64,000 bases of DNA from contig OY747721.1 of the NCBI GenBank assembly GCA_963556495.2, positions 31,480,349 to 31,544,348 of the forward strand, given 5' to 3'. The notes beneath the pieces are model-generated. The model searched no databases. It saw only the letters and a list, made by a program, of their open reading frames with translations, and had not been told where the DNA came from. The translations under genes were made by a program, and so were the position numbers. Positions 1-11,527 of the stretch are shown here, piece by piece. Within the stretch, counting starts at the first letter, position 1. Every line of letters starts with the position of its first letter. This stretch comes from Valencia hispanica (lineage: Eukaryota; Chordata; Actinopteri; Cyprinodontiformes; Valenciidae).

Positions 1-90
1 GTGCACTACCTACCGCGCTGCAGGTTTTACAGTAGCGATCAACAATGGGTGGATAGGCCACGGCAAAAATAAAAAATAAAACTTGATGTA

Positions 91-1718
91 CAGTGGCTTG
101 CAAAAGTATTCGGCCCCCTTGAACTTTTCCACATTTTGTCACATTACAGCCACAAACATGAATCAATTTTATTGGAATTCCACGTGAAAGACCAATACAA
201 AGTGGTGTACACGTGAGAAGTGGAACGAAAATCATACATGATTCCAAACATTTTTTGCAAATAAATAACTGAAAAGTGGGGTGTGCGTAATTATTCAGTT
301 ATTCAGCCCAATTATTCAGCCCCCTGAGTCAATACTTTGCAGAACCACCTTTTGCTGCAATTCCAGCTGCCAGTCTTTTAGGGTATGTCTCTACCAGCTT
401 TGCACATCTAGAGACTGAAATTCTTGCCCATTCTTCTTTGCAAAACAGCTCCAGCTCAGTCAGATTAGATGGACAGTGTTTGTGAACAGCAGCTTTCAGA
501 TCTTGCCACAGATTCTCGATTGGATTTAGATCTGGACTTTGACTGGGCCATTCTGAGACATGGATATGTTTTGTTTTAAACCATTCCATTGTTGCCCTGG
601 CTTTATGTTTAGGGTCGTTGTCCTGCTGGAAGGTGAACCTTCGCCCCAGTCTCAAGTCTTTTGCAGACTCCAAGAGGTTTTCTTCCAAGATTGCCCTGTA
701 TTTGGCTCCATCCATCTTCCCATCAACTCTGACCAGCTTCCCTGTCCCTGCTGAAGAGAAGCACCCCCAGAGCATGATGCTGCCACCACCATATTTGACA
801 GTGGGGATGGTGTGTTCGGAGTGATGTGCAGTGTTAGTTTTCCGCCACACATAGCGTTTTGCATTTTGGCCATAAAGTTCCATTTTGGTCTCATCTGACC
901 AGAGCACCTTCTTCAACATGTTTGCTGTGTCCCCCACATGGCTTGTGGCAAACTGCAAACGGGACTTCTTATGGTTTTCTTTTAACAATGGCTTTCTTCT
1001 TGCCACTCTTCCATAAAGGCCAACTTTGTGGAGTGCACCACTAAGAGTTGTCCTATGGACAGATTCCCCCACCTGAGCTGTAGATCTCTGCAGCTCATCC
1101 AGAGTCACCATGGGCCTCTTGGCTGCATTTGGGATCAGCGCTCTCCTTGTTCGGCCTGTGAGTTTAGGTGGACGGCCTTGTCTTGGTAGGTTTACAGTTG
1201 TGCCATACTCCTTCCATTTCTGAATGATCGCTTGAACAGCGCTCCGTGGGATGTTCAAGGCTTGGGAAATCTTTTTGTAGGCTAAGCCTGCTTTAAATTT
1301 CTCAATAACTTTATCCCTGACCTGTCTGGTGTGTTCTTTGGACTTCATGGTGTTGTTGCCGTCAACATTCTCTTAGACAACCTCTGAGGCCGTCACAGGG
1401 CAGCTGTATTTGTACTGACATTAGATTATACACAGGTGCGCTCTATGTAGTCATTAGCACTCATCAGACAATGTCTATGGGCAACTGACTGCACTCAGAC
1501 CAAAGGGGGCTGAATAATTATGCACACCCCACTTTTCAGTTATTTATTTGTAAAAAAAAATTGGAATCATGTATGATTTTCGTTCCACTTCTCACGTGTA
1601 CACCACTTTGTATCGGTCTTTCACGTGGAATTCCAAATAAAATTGATTCATGTTTCTGGCTGTAATGTGACAAAATGTGGACAAGTTCAAGGGGGCCGAA
1701 AACTTTTGCAAGCCACTG
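91..1718 (-). mobile_element. Complete Tc1-type transposon (Passport-like group) with open transposase
   Basis: The element is 1,628 bp and is flanked by TA on both sides (89-90 and 1719-1720), the standard Tc1/mariner target duplication. Long terminal inverted repeats of about 210 bp start with CAGTGGCTTGCAAAAG on the left and end with its near-complement on the right (about 1505-1718). They are long enough for the IR/DR layout of fish Tc1 elements. A single uninterrupted transposase frame lies inside on the minus strand. A second copy of the same family begins at 63527. The left end carries a small local expansion, with AATTATTCAG at 289-298 repeated at 310-319, which is absent from the other copy. 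The Passport-like assignment is from memory of the fish families; the Tc1 assignment is firm. Confidence 0.95.
329..1348 (-). CDS. Tc1-family transposase, full length, 339 aa
   Basis: The product is a DDE transposase that binds the terminal repeats and moves the element by cut-and-paste into TA sites in the nucleus. The 339-residue length is normal for the family and the frame has no stop or frameshift. The N-terminal ~115 residues hold two helix-turn-helix units separated by a GRPPKLTGRTRR segment (about 58-69), the AT-hook/nuclear-localisation position. The glycine-rich box is GGGSIMLWGCF (about 187-197). The catalytic triad is visible as D152 (WSDETK), D243 (QQDNDPKH) and E278 (NPIENLW). 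There are 34 residues between the second Asp and the Glu, giving the Tc1 signature DD34E. The ATG at 1348 starts MKSKEHTRQV and matches the start of the second copy at 63895. Activity cannot be judged from sequence alone, because missense changes could inactivate it. Confidence 0.95.
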   Translation of the reverse strand: MKSKEHTRQVRDKVIEKFKAGLAYKKISQALNIPRSAVQAIIQKWKEYGTTVNLPRQGRPPKLTGRTRRALIPNAAKRPMVTLDELQRSTAQVGESVHRTTLSGALHKVGLYGRVARRKPLLKENHKKSRLQFATSHVGDTANMLKKVLWSDETKMELYGQNAKRYVWRKTNTAHHSEHTIPTVKYGGGSIMLWGCFSSAGTGKLVRVDGKMDGAKYRAILEENLLESAKDLRLGRRFTFQQDNDPKHKARATMEWFKTKHIHVSEWPSQSPDLNPIENLWQDLKAAVHKHCPSNLTELELFCKEEWARISVSRCAKLVETYPKRLAAGIAAKGGSAKY

Positions 1719-1720
1719 TA

Positions 1721-4700
1721 AATTACCAGAGGTGTATTTCCTTTTCTACAACTGTAACAAAAACCAAGTGTAATGAAATAATATTCATTTGCAATGCAAT
1801 AATTTCAGTCTGCCCTGGTTCTCTTCACAAGGTGGTTCCACACGTAATTTGTTGCCTTTTTTTATCAACTATCTAGTTATCTCAACACCCAGCTCAGGGT
1901 GTTACTGTATGTGCAGCCTATTGCAATACAAATAAATACCATGGAACAAATGTGAATAAAAACACAAATAGTCATACATTAGCCATTGTAATAGGCATAC
2001 AAAGTTCCAGCAACCATCTATAGGAATTAACTGTATTTTATAAGAATAAGCAGGATAAACCTGGCATTTAAGTTACAAAGAGTTGTCAATTAACAGGGTT
2101 TCTAAATATAGTTGGGGAAAATGTGTATTTTAGCATCATGTTGTCTAATGCAACCATATTTTCTAAAAGTACACCCTAGTATATCTATGATATTTCTCAA
2201 TTATATGACACACTGCTTTCTGCAGAGGTGTTGAGGCCATATCCCCTACATGCACTGTGCTTTCCTTTATCACATGAACAGATGATTTCTGGAACCCTGG
2301 ACTACTAAGACCACATTTTCTAGCGCAAATCACAAGACTGTTGAAGCCCTATATTTGAGCCTGTGCAATGCATGGAGCAAAGAAAGTTTTGATGATATTA
2401 TTGGCTAAATTATTGTAGGGTAGTAATGTCTTAATTGAAAATATAAAATTTATGTCTGCCTATGACAGAAAAAAGCCATTTCAATATATATGTTTGGATA
2501 TTATACAGTTTATTTACAACCTTGTATAACAACCCTTTCTTCTAACACCATCTATGACATCTCGGAGTGATGTACGCAGAAGTTTGTTGTAAGGCTACAA
2601 AAAAAGGAATTACTAGGAATTCGCTACACAAGTTAAAAAACAGTGGTCCTTTTTTTTCCACAGAGACCAAAACTCAACGTTACCCGAGTTTGACTGGTTT
2701 TTAAGCAAAATCTGGCCGATGTGTTTAGACTGGCGGAGAAACTTTTTATAACATTTTTCTACACTATTCCATCCAGTTGTAGATGTGTTATTTTATTCAC
2801 ACACACCAAATTTGTCCATGTTTGATGAGAACAAATACTTTTGGCCACACATTTCTGCATGGATAAAACTCTCATTTAATTTCAAAAAGTACAGCGCTCG
2901 GTTAAGGTGCATGTCATCATCTCTTTGTTTCCCTCCTACTCCTATATCAGCCAGCAGCTCATAAGGTGGACCTGATGTTCTGTGATTATTCACAACAGGA
3001 ACATTTGTCAAAATGCAAATAAAGCTATACGAGTGAAAGCTTTTGAGTAAAACCAGACCACTCTGGCCCCTTTTTACCTCCCTGTGTGAACTGGCCGGCA
3101 CAAACACGAGCATGTTTTCAGTTTGCAAGAGGGAGAGTAATATATGCAGGAGTGAACGACTGCACTTGTTTCACCATTACGCTCCATGCTGGGCTTGGTT
3201 AAATAGAGCAACAGTTACGATAACGGCTGAATGACAGCAGGCCCTCTGCTTTGCCTTCGCGTCTGCTGCACTCACTGAGAGTTGTGCAGCTGAGGTAATG
3301 CCTGTGTTCCAGGCCAGAAATCCACACTCGGAACAAGGATACGAAATCACATCTAAATTTAGAGGATTGTTAACTGGACTCTGAAACGATTCCATCAATC
3401 AAGTGAGCTGACTTCTCCCCCTCGTGTTTTACAAAAGAGGATTTTCTACATTTTATTGCCATGCATCATGGCTTACGTCACGGCTGAAGCTCATAGACAG
3501 AGTGCGCTTTGGTGTCAAACCATAGAGGCCTATTTTGGACGTCATGCTTGGCATCTTAGCGTTACCTCCGGTAATTTTTTTCTCTCTATGTACTCAGGAC
3601 ATGACCAACAGCTGAACCCGACTTCAATGAGTGATAGGCCGCTATCCTCGGAAGAGAGCTCAGCGGCAGGTCCATTGCTCATCCTCTGAATGTTTTGATA
3701 CTTTGGTCCTGATCTGAGGGAATGATACAAGCTTCTGGTAAATACCTTGCTGACTGTAAATTATTAGCCCTTCTCTTAGAGGGTATCACATGAGCCGGCC
3801 TCGGGGCGTCGCTGAAAGCTCTTAATGCTTTCCATCCCGCTCCGGTGCCACTTTTCCCAGGAGCTGGACTGTCTATCAAGCTGCAAAGAAAAATAACTGA
3901 TCTGGAGGAAACTTGGCCATACTGTGCAGAAAATAAGAGCAAACTGTTTTTTACAGGTTTTTTTCACATGTTTGGATATATTTTCTAACAACATTATCAC
4001 AAATTAACAGATATTTGCTGATTTTTATGTATCATTATCTAGTTTTAGCCAGGCATTCATTGTCTTACACCAGATTTGCATTCATTGTAGTAAGGGGTGG
4101 GCTTTGATGTTAGAATTGATCAGCCACAAGACTTAAAATTGCTAATACACTCAGCAAATACAAGCAAGCAACCGAAACATCCACAGACAATATTTGCATT
4201 TGCACCAACATACCAAATTAAATGCACACAGAAATGTTATAACTTGTACCCAGGACCATTTTCTTTCAAAGTAGAAAATGCTAAACACAATGTGTCCATG
4301 CTGCCTACATATCAACATTTTAGATTTATGTTGTTTAACTCTCTTTTAGTCTGTCTGATAACCGCACTCGATTTTAACAGGCCCAGCCAAAAGTCCAAAC
4401 AAGATTCACAAGGCTTCCTCAAACATGAGTCCAAATAAAATTTAAGGTGCTGCTCCATGCCTGTTGAAAATGTAGACAGGGAGTATTTTCCTAACATCAT
4501 CTGTGTCAAATTTGCAGGGCCATAATACATCAGTGATGTCATAATTTGTTTCTCAGCTGAACATCTTGTCTGTTCGATGAAAACTCGACCTATTTAAAGA
4601 GTTGTAAGCAATTATATCCTGATAAAAACAAAAGTCAGGTTATTTATTTTACCCTTTATTATGATCTCTATATGATCTAGGTTTGGAAAAATGAACCGAA

Positions 4701-4800
4701 ATGACCTCTTAAGTCAGAGTTCCGAGTATGAAAGCCAGAGGTGGTGAAAACTTAAGGTGAAACCTGCAGGAATACACTTTTTATTTAGGGTTTTTATAAA
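1721..4800. other. No supported gene; AT-rich unique-looking sequence
   Basis: Only short open frames on both strands are present, without recognisable motifs, codon structure or convincing splice pairs. The block at 2790-3430 is slightly less AT-rich, but its open frames mirror each other on the two strands and I cannot assign any product. No transposon ends were recognised. Confidence 0.5.
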
Positions 4801-4806
4801 TATATA

Positions 4807-5050
4807 TAAATGGCCATTTACCATTTAACAAAAATGGTAAGTGGCCTGAATTTTTATAGTGCTTTTTCAGTCAGAGGACGACAAAGCGTTTTACACGAAA
4901 TTCAGTAATTCACCCATTCACACTAGGTGAGCTACATTGTAGTCAAAGCTGACAGAAGCAAGGTTATTGTACACACAGGCGCCACCGGGCTCTCTGACCA
5001 CCACCAGCAGGCAAGGCGGGTGAAGTGTCTTGTCCAAAGACACCTCCTCA
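4807..5050 (-). repeat. SINE-like dispersed repeat, minus orientation
   Basis: The reverse complement matches the element at 22066-22385 over its body. Shared blocks include AAGACACTTCACC, TGCTTCTGTCAG and CAATGTAGCT/CATCATAGCT, and both copies end in a tail like CACTATAAAAATTCAGGCCA. The piece that would contain the Pol III promoter is missing here, so this copy is truncated at its 5' side. Confidence 0.6.
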
Positions 5051-5195
5051 AAATCAGATTTTCAGTTATGCTCTGCATTTTTATTGAAACAAACAAAAAA
5101 GAAAATTAGTTATTTTTTTCATCTTATTCAACATGACAAATACATATTTTACCCAACATAAATTGTGTAAAAGTAAACATTTGTTAATTTAGACT

Positions 5196-5719
5196 TTAAA
5201 GCTACATTGTGTGTTTTTTTTGAGTTAAAACCCCTTTGTTCTTTCAAAAATATGTGCTCAGTCATGTGTAATTACTTCCACCTACTAATGAAAGTATTCT
5301 CGTAAGTGTAGAATCTGCTATTCAGAATACATACACGCGACTCGCTCGAATGGCTGAATCCATGTTGAGCCTCCATCTTTGAAATACATTCGCCAACGAG
5401 GGACATTCCTGGAAATTCTAGCTCCGCCTTTGGCTATACTTAGTTGTGACAATGCCAGAGGGAGATTGTCTACTCGCGACGCGGCAGATGTCTGACTATA
5501 TAACTAAATGCAATGTAGTTCTCTAAAGTAACCTCATCACTGGAAGGAACACTGGATGAAGTTGTAGTACTGGAAGCCATGTTAACCTTGGCAAGAAACG
5601 GCCACCGTAGGAGTTACATCGCGCTCGGAATGGGGGGGTGGGAGGCGGGGCTAGAACGTAATATTCAGTTGGCTGTTTCACCGCTAGATGGGAGAAGTTC
5701 TTACACAATCTAGCTTTAA
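5196..5719. mobile_element. MITE with TTAA target sites (Kolobok-like termini)
   Basis: TTAA at 5196-5199 and 5716-5719 bound a 516-bp element. Its ends are inverted repeats: left AGCTACATTGTGTG, right complement AGCTAGATTGTGTA. Termini starting with two purines next to TTAA suit the Kolobok superfamily better than piggyBac. Similar TTTAAAGCTACA-type repeats are common in fish. There is no coding capacity. The superfamily name is an inference from the termini and target site only. Confidence 0.65.
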
Positions 5720-6021
5720 AAAGTGTGGAACACTTGTTAAAGTCCATATTAAGAACCATAATTATATCTAATGAGTACAGCTCCTTTTTTGAGATTAGCA
5801 AAACCTCCAGTAGTGAGGGCTATAGCAGAAGCTATAGTAAGTCATTGACAGGTTTATATAAAAGTTTATCTAATATTCTGGGTAAAATGATAAGTGAGGA
5901 CTTTGTAACAACGCTCCATTACTTTTAGCATGTTTTAGAAAGCTCTGAATACAATTCACTAATTTGTTCCCTCATGTTACTCCAAGTTTTCATTATCCAT
6001 TACTCCTATTTTATTTTGTTG

Positions 6022-6748
6022 TTAAAGGAGCGGTGGCATGTAAAATCCACTTTCTAAAGCTTTTCCTCATATTCTCACATGGTTAAAGTGTGTCTTAGGT
6101 TAATGTATGTATGTTTGAGTAATATCTATAAACTCTCGCGTCCGCCATGTTGAGCACTGAACGCCAGGGTCCTTCTAGGTACGGCCTAACCTCCCAGCAA
6201 CGCCCCTAAATTTATATTACCGCCCACGTCTCTCCACGGCTGTCCCTCCCCCGCTCCCAGAGCACTAAAGCATAGCGTCGTCAGCAGCAGCAATCAGGTA
6301 GCACCTGTGGAAGTAGTAGCTCTTGAACGAGCCACTGAACGCGCTCCGGTCCATCCAATATTTCCCTTTCAGGGTCAGAGACGGGATCAAATGCATATGC
6401 TTGTACCATCTCCTGCGTGGTCATAGTAAACCGAAAGATATGCCTGTCTTCTAAAAGTCCGGCCATCGCACCGATGCTACAGTACTGTAATGATTCGTCC
6501 CCATGCGACTGGAGAATGTTCTGATGACGTTGACGGGAGCGTGTTGAAGGGGGCATGTCTGAGACTCTTAAAGAGACATGCAGCTAATTTCAAGGCATTC
6601 AGTGTGGACATGCTGTGAGTGCAAAATTTCAAATAGGTAGTATAAATCATTTATTGAACTTACAGATCTATTTCAGGTAAAATTAGTGATGTACTGGACC
6701 TCAGAATTGCTCTTCCTGCATAAGAAGAACGTGCCACTCCCCTTTTAA
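6022..6748. mobile_element. Second TTAA-flanked non-autonomous element
   Basis: TTAA at 6022-6025 and 6745-6748 bound an element of about 719 bp. The ends are imperfect inverted repeats: left AGGAGCGGTGGCATG, right complement AAGGGGAGTGGCACG. A 91-codon minus-strand frame at 6281-6556 contains YAFDPVSDPEREILDG. It may be a remnant of an autonomous relative's coding region, but I cannot name it securely. Termini and target site again suit Kolobok-type elements. Confidence 0.6.
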
Positions 6749-6749
6749 G

Positions 6750-8525
6750 TACCCTTGTACTTAACCATTGCATTTCACATAATGAGACGATATATAAGAT
6801 TTCTTGAAGTCATCAGCTGTTAAAGTGACATCCTCCCTGATATGTTTGAATCAACCCTTTGTTGATATGAGACATCCCTTGGAAAACTACTCTTTTTTTA
6901 TTCCAAATAACCCTGGAAAACACTATGGTTGACTGAATCCTCCTTATATGGTGTCTGTTCTGTAATATTGTTTTTTAGGTTCTACCTTTTTTCCCTTGCA
7001 TTCAACAAGCTAGAGCTCCTGACTCTAGTTCAACACGTAAAGGTTCCTCATACTGACAGGTTTGAAACCCTGTATTTGGTCGTTATACAAGCAGTGTCAT
7101 ACCTAAAATTTGAAGTATAAATGGGTGTACTGCAAACTTTATATTACACTCCATTCCCATTTAATTTAATTCTGATCTTGCTTGGCCAAGTTGAATCATA
7201 AAATATGACAGACCATGACCCCAGATCACACCAGAAAATTTTTTTAGTGGCCTCCTGCTTAAAGATAACAGGCTGTTTTACAGTAGACATCAAAAGGTAT
7301 AGAGAATTAATTTAAATGTTAAAGTAGGTATAAAATATCCACCTGGTGGGTACAACTTGAAATGTCCCTCAGTGGTATTCTCATGATCTGTTAGAAGTTG
7401 AGTTTGGTTCATTTTGGTCATGTTGTTTCGTCTTGTGTTTCATTTTATTTCTGTGTTCTTGAGCACAACTGTAACTTTTACCCAAGTAACTCGGTTTCCT
7501 GCTCCTTTACATTTAGTTATTTCTCAATATTGTATAGTTATTTCAACTTTTTGATGTTATTTTGGTTGTATGGCAGAGCAAGAAGAAATAGGCTGATATT
7601 CCATTCTCAATGTATGATAACCTTTTAAATGAATAGCGCAGTTTGAAAGTATTTAGTCATAGAAGGATTTAATAGCTTTTAATTTTAAATAGAAAAATAA
7701 TGATTCCTACTGCTACAAATATAACATTTATTATTCCAGGTGTCATGATATTTTATATAACATTTATTTAGTATTTCAGACGAAGGTAAAAACGTAAAAT
7801 AAACACCTGCTAAGTTTAGTACTATTTTTCAATTTAAAAAAAGTTACAGTGTGCTGCAAAAGGTGGGGCAGGGGACTGCATTACTGTATGCTCCATACAG
7901 CCGTAGAAAACAGTGGTCTAAGCACTTTCTCTGGCATCTCATACAATGAACTTGAAACCATAGCAAATGAATGAGAATGTGAAAATTTTTGAAAATTTTT
8001 CCCATCTCAGTGAACCTTTGTAGTGGTAGGCTGTTGAATAAATTGGTTTTTCAATAAATTAGGGGAGTCCATTTTTTATTCATGTTACCAATTATGGGGA
8101 TAAATGACAATATGTCATATACAGCCTGCAGAATTATTTTTAGATTGAAGAATGTCAATGCAGAATGGTGTCTTGATAAAACTGGAAAAAACAACAACAA
8201 CAACAAAAAACAAACAATCACTGGGATGACAGGAGCCTATCACAGATTTTTCCACTTTCTTTAGGCCTGAACTTGAGCTACAGTATGAGATCAAACCACA
8301 TAAAACGAAGGAGTGGTCAAATCTGTCGGACTGACGGACCTTTTGAGCCACTGGAATCCATCACTGCAGTTTAATTTTTGCTAAATCACTTCTATCCAAT
8401 GACCTCACTGTTCCAGTATAGTATAAGTCACAGATAAGCGAGTGAAGGTAACAACCCAGTCTGCAAACAAAAGTGCTGAATATAAATAGCTGTAAAGGCA
8501 GTTTCAGACCTCTGGGAAGAGAGTG
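6750..8525. other. No supported gene
   Basis: AT-rich sequence with short chance frames only. I see no transposon ends, splice-bounded exon or RNA gene. Confidence 0.5.
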
Positions 8526-8526
8526 C

Positions 8527-8529
<3 letters not shown>

Positions 8530-8560
<31 letters not shown>

Positions 8561-8564
8561 CACA

Positions 8565-8605
<41 letters not shown>
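8530..8605. repeat. (CA)n microsatellite
   Basis: About 76 bp of CA dinucleotides, interrupted once by AGG and once by a T. It creates long Cys-Val frames on the minus strand that are artefacts of the repeat. Confidence 0.97.
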
Positions 8606-8608
<3 letters not shown>

Positions 8609-8617
8609 TGAGAGCAC

Positions 8618-8717
8618 ATGTGGAGCCTCAGTAGCAGCAGCCGGGCTGGGTGCGGACACCCCCTACGCCGGATCCGGATAACCTGCTTCTGTGTCGAGCC
8701 GTCAGCAACGAGTCATT
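8618..8717 (+). other. CpG-rich exon-like block, unidentified
   Basis: An ATG at 8618 opens MWSLSSSSRAGCGHPLRRIR. The frame stays open to CATT|GTGAGT at 8717/8718, a good splice-donor match. About eight CpG dinucleotides occur within 8636-8712, in surroundings that are CpG-poor, which suits an exon or conserved element. There is no recognisable domain and no visible partner exon. The CA array immediately upstream is compatible with a promoter-proximal position but proves nothing. Confidence 0.2.
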
Positions 8718-8759
8718 GTGAGTTATGCAATATGTTTTCTCTGATCTTCCCTGTCAGGT

Positions 8760-11525
8760 GCAAACTGAGGCTAATTTATAAAAGAATTTCAATGCTCAAA
8801 CTATTTGGCTGCTTTTTTATTCAGAACTTTCAGAAAGTAAAGCAATCTGGAAAAACAAAGCCAGCGCATAAATAACAGTGCAATAATATTGTGCTATGTC
8901 ACTCATAAATGATTGCAAACTTATCCCGTCCTCTAGTTGACTTGTTCAGTTTTGATTTCTTGTAACAGTTTTTGTACCTTCCTCCTACTGAGTGATCAAA
9001 GTGTTGTAGAAAAGGTTAAGAATATTTCACTAAGGTATGTGCTTTCAGACTGGCTTCAAAGGCATGGAGTATTAAGATTCATAACTGCAACTTTGGAGAG
9101 GTAACTCAAGAAGATGATAATAGTCCGAGTTGACATTTGGGGTGATAATGCAAATGTGAACATGTTTTCCAATGCTCAGAGACAGGGGATAGTCTTTGGG
9201 GAGAGAAAGTAAGAGGTGATGGGCGCAAAAGAGAGGAATGACTGGTAGAAAAGGACAAAAACGAAGCATTCCAGCTGTAATCATCGAATATATCAAATTT
9301 GTCAGTGGAAATTAAAGTGACAACTGGTTCTTTTTTTAACAGAAGCTCAGTCATCATGGTATTCTACTAAAAAAACATCTAAACTGGAAGACAGTTTCAT
9401 TTTGATGGGTGAAGGTTTGTGTGACGTACTTATGAGTAGTCAGTATCTTCCCTGCAGTAAACTACCATCATTATCAGTATTCTCTCAATCCTAAGCATTC
9501 CAAAGCTTTTCTGACTGAAGCCAACCTGACAGCTACCTTCTTAGAGAGGCAATCAATTAAAACAAATGTTTGATCTGGAAGTTGAAATGAGCTTTCAAAT
9601 AGAACAGAATAGAACAGATGTCCCAAAATGTACTTGTCCTATCTGAGAACTTTTGCTCAGTGAGTGAACATAAGACACTTGCCATTTACATCTGCTCACA
9701 GGACAAGAAAAAAATTTTAATAAAACACGCAATTGCCACCCAAATGTACTCAATGTGATGACAGCAAAAGCATCTTTTGAAGCTTCTAACTTCTGTGCAT
9801 ACTACCCAATAATGCAGCAGGGTTATCCTACTCCAGAAGATGTAATAAAACATTAAACATGATATGAAAAAACATAGAAGGTCAAAGTGCTGAAAGGGTA
9901 TTACCTTCTGCCTATGAGGTAACCGCACAAAAGCAGTAAACAGATGTTTTAGTCTGCATGAATACTTTTTTCTTTGTTTAGAAATCTGTATTTAAAGCTG
10001 TGTTCTTAGTTATTCAAAGTTATGCCCATAATCAGACTGGCAATTATTAGCTACTCAATAAAAGGCAATGCAAAGGAGTTAAAAACATAGAATATCACAA
10101 TTAGTTCCCTGAATTCTTAATTGTCTAAGTGTTGCAGTCAAGTGCCCATTAAGTCTCATACAATCCCTGATTAACTGATTAAATGCACTTTGGAGAACAG
10201 GTCAGGTGAATTAAAGTGAGGATTATTTTGTGAGTTGTAAGCAGTCATCGTCTTACCTGCTGTAGCTAACGCTCTAGACTAGTTTTCCAACTCAGGGCTG
10301 GCCAACAGAAAGGAATGCAATCATGTAAAAATATCTAATCTCAAAAATTTCCCATGGGCTCAAATTGCTTTTGCGATATGTTTTTTGTTTTACCTTTGTA
10401 TGAATCTGCATTCTTCCATTATGTCTTTGCTGCTAGTACACCTGAATTTCCCCACTGAGGGACCATAAACGATCATTTTATTCTATTTTATGATATGCAA
10501 ACATCAACACAAATGCTGAATTTGCATTGCGCTGTGATTTATGTTAAAGTCTAGAAGTATTGACAGACAAAGACTGTGGTAGCCTGTGGTCCGTAACAGT
10601 GATGTCCCTATGGGAAACATGTAGAGCAAAATAGAATGTCTAAAGTGTATTCAGACAGTAACTAGTAAAAAGAATGTTGGTAGTGTAATGTAACCCTTAT
10701 CTTTAAAAACGACAATTAAGCTCTCACATGCTATAAAAGTTACAATGGCAATTTATTAGCGAACAATAGGTGAAGCAAATTAGTGAATTATATCAATTTT
10801 TGACCTGCCTTACATTTCCATTAAATTGTAACTCAGTTCTCTGGTACATTTCCTGTTCAGCATGAGGCAACATGACCTTTTCAAGTATTTTTATGTATTA
10901 ATGATCACTGGTATCTGATAAAGGCCCTACTCCATATGGTGATAAACATCCTCATAGCCTGATGCCTGCCCCTCCATGCTACACAGTGTATTGTGGCTTG
11001 ATTCAGGAATTGTCTGACAAATTGTCTTGACCAAAAAAAGAAGAGTCTTGCTTTCATCAGTTATAAAATTTGACACGACTTCTCTTTAGGCTACTTAAAT
11101 GTATTTTTGGCAAATTGTGACCTCTCAAACCCATGTATTGATTTGTTCAGCTTCGAAACTTTGGCTTCACATAGATGTCTTCTAATTGTTTCATTAGGCT
11201 CAGGTAACTCTAGGCCTTCTTTGCTGGTCATTGGCAGAGTGTTTGGCATTTTCACTATTCTTTAATAATTAATAAATAATTTGTAGTTTTCTTTTTTCTG
11301 CCTTTTACCTGGTTTTGGTTTCAAAATAAGGCATTTGAGATCATTTTACCTCAGCAACACTCATTTTCAGGCAGTTCTTCATATGGTTTCCCTCTCCAGT
11401 CAACATTTCAATAAAAAAACAATAATTTCTTATGAACTTGAATTATGGAACGTCCTATTTACTCAGATTTTCAGAGAGAAATAAATCAACATGCACAAAA
11501 GTTTTTGCCTTCATTCTCACCAAGA
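8760..11525. other. No supported gene; faint retroelement tail at 10425-10490
   Basis: Long AT-rich tract. At about 10440-10490 the sequence CTGAATTTCCCCACTGAGGG followed by ATTTTATTCTATTTTATG resembles the 3' tail of fish non-LTR elements. A short GAATAGAACAGAATAGAACA stretch lies at about 9600. Nothing else is recognisable. Confidence 0.4.
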
Positions 11526-11527
11526 GC

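Noticed and set aside
8361..8619. Two minus-strand frames made mostly of Cys-Val repeats
   Set aside because: They are translations of the CA microsatellite and have no independent support.
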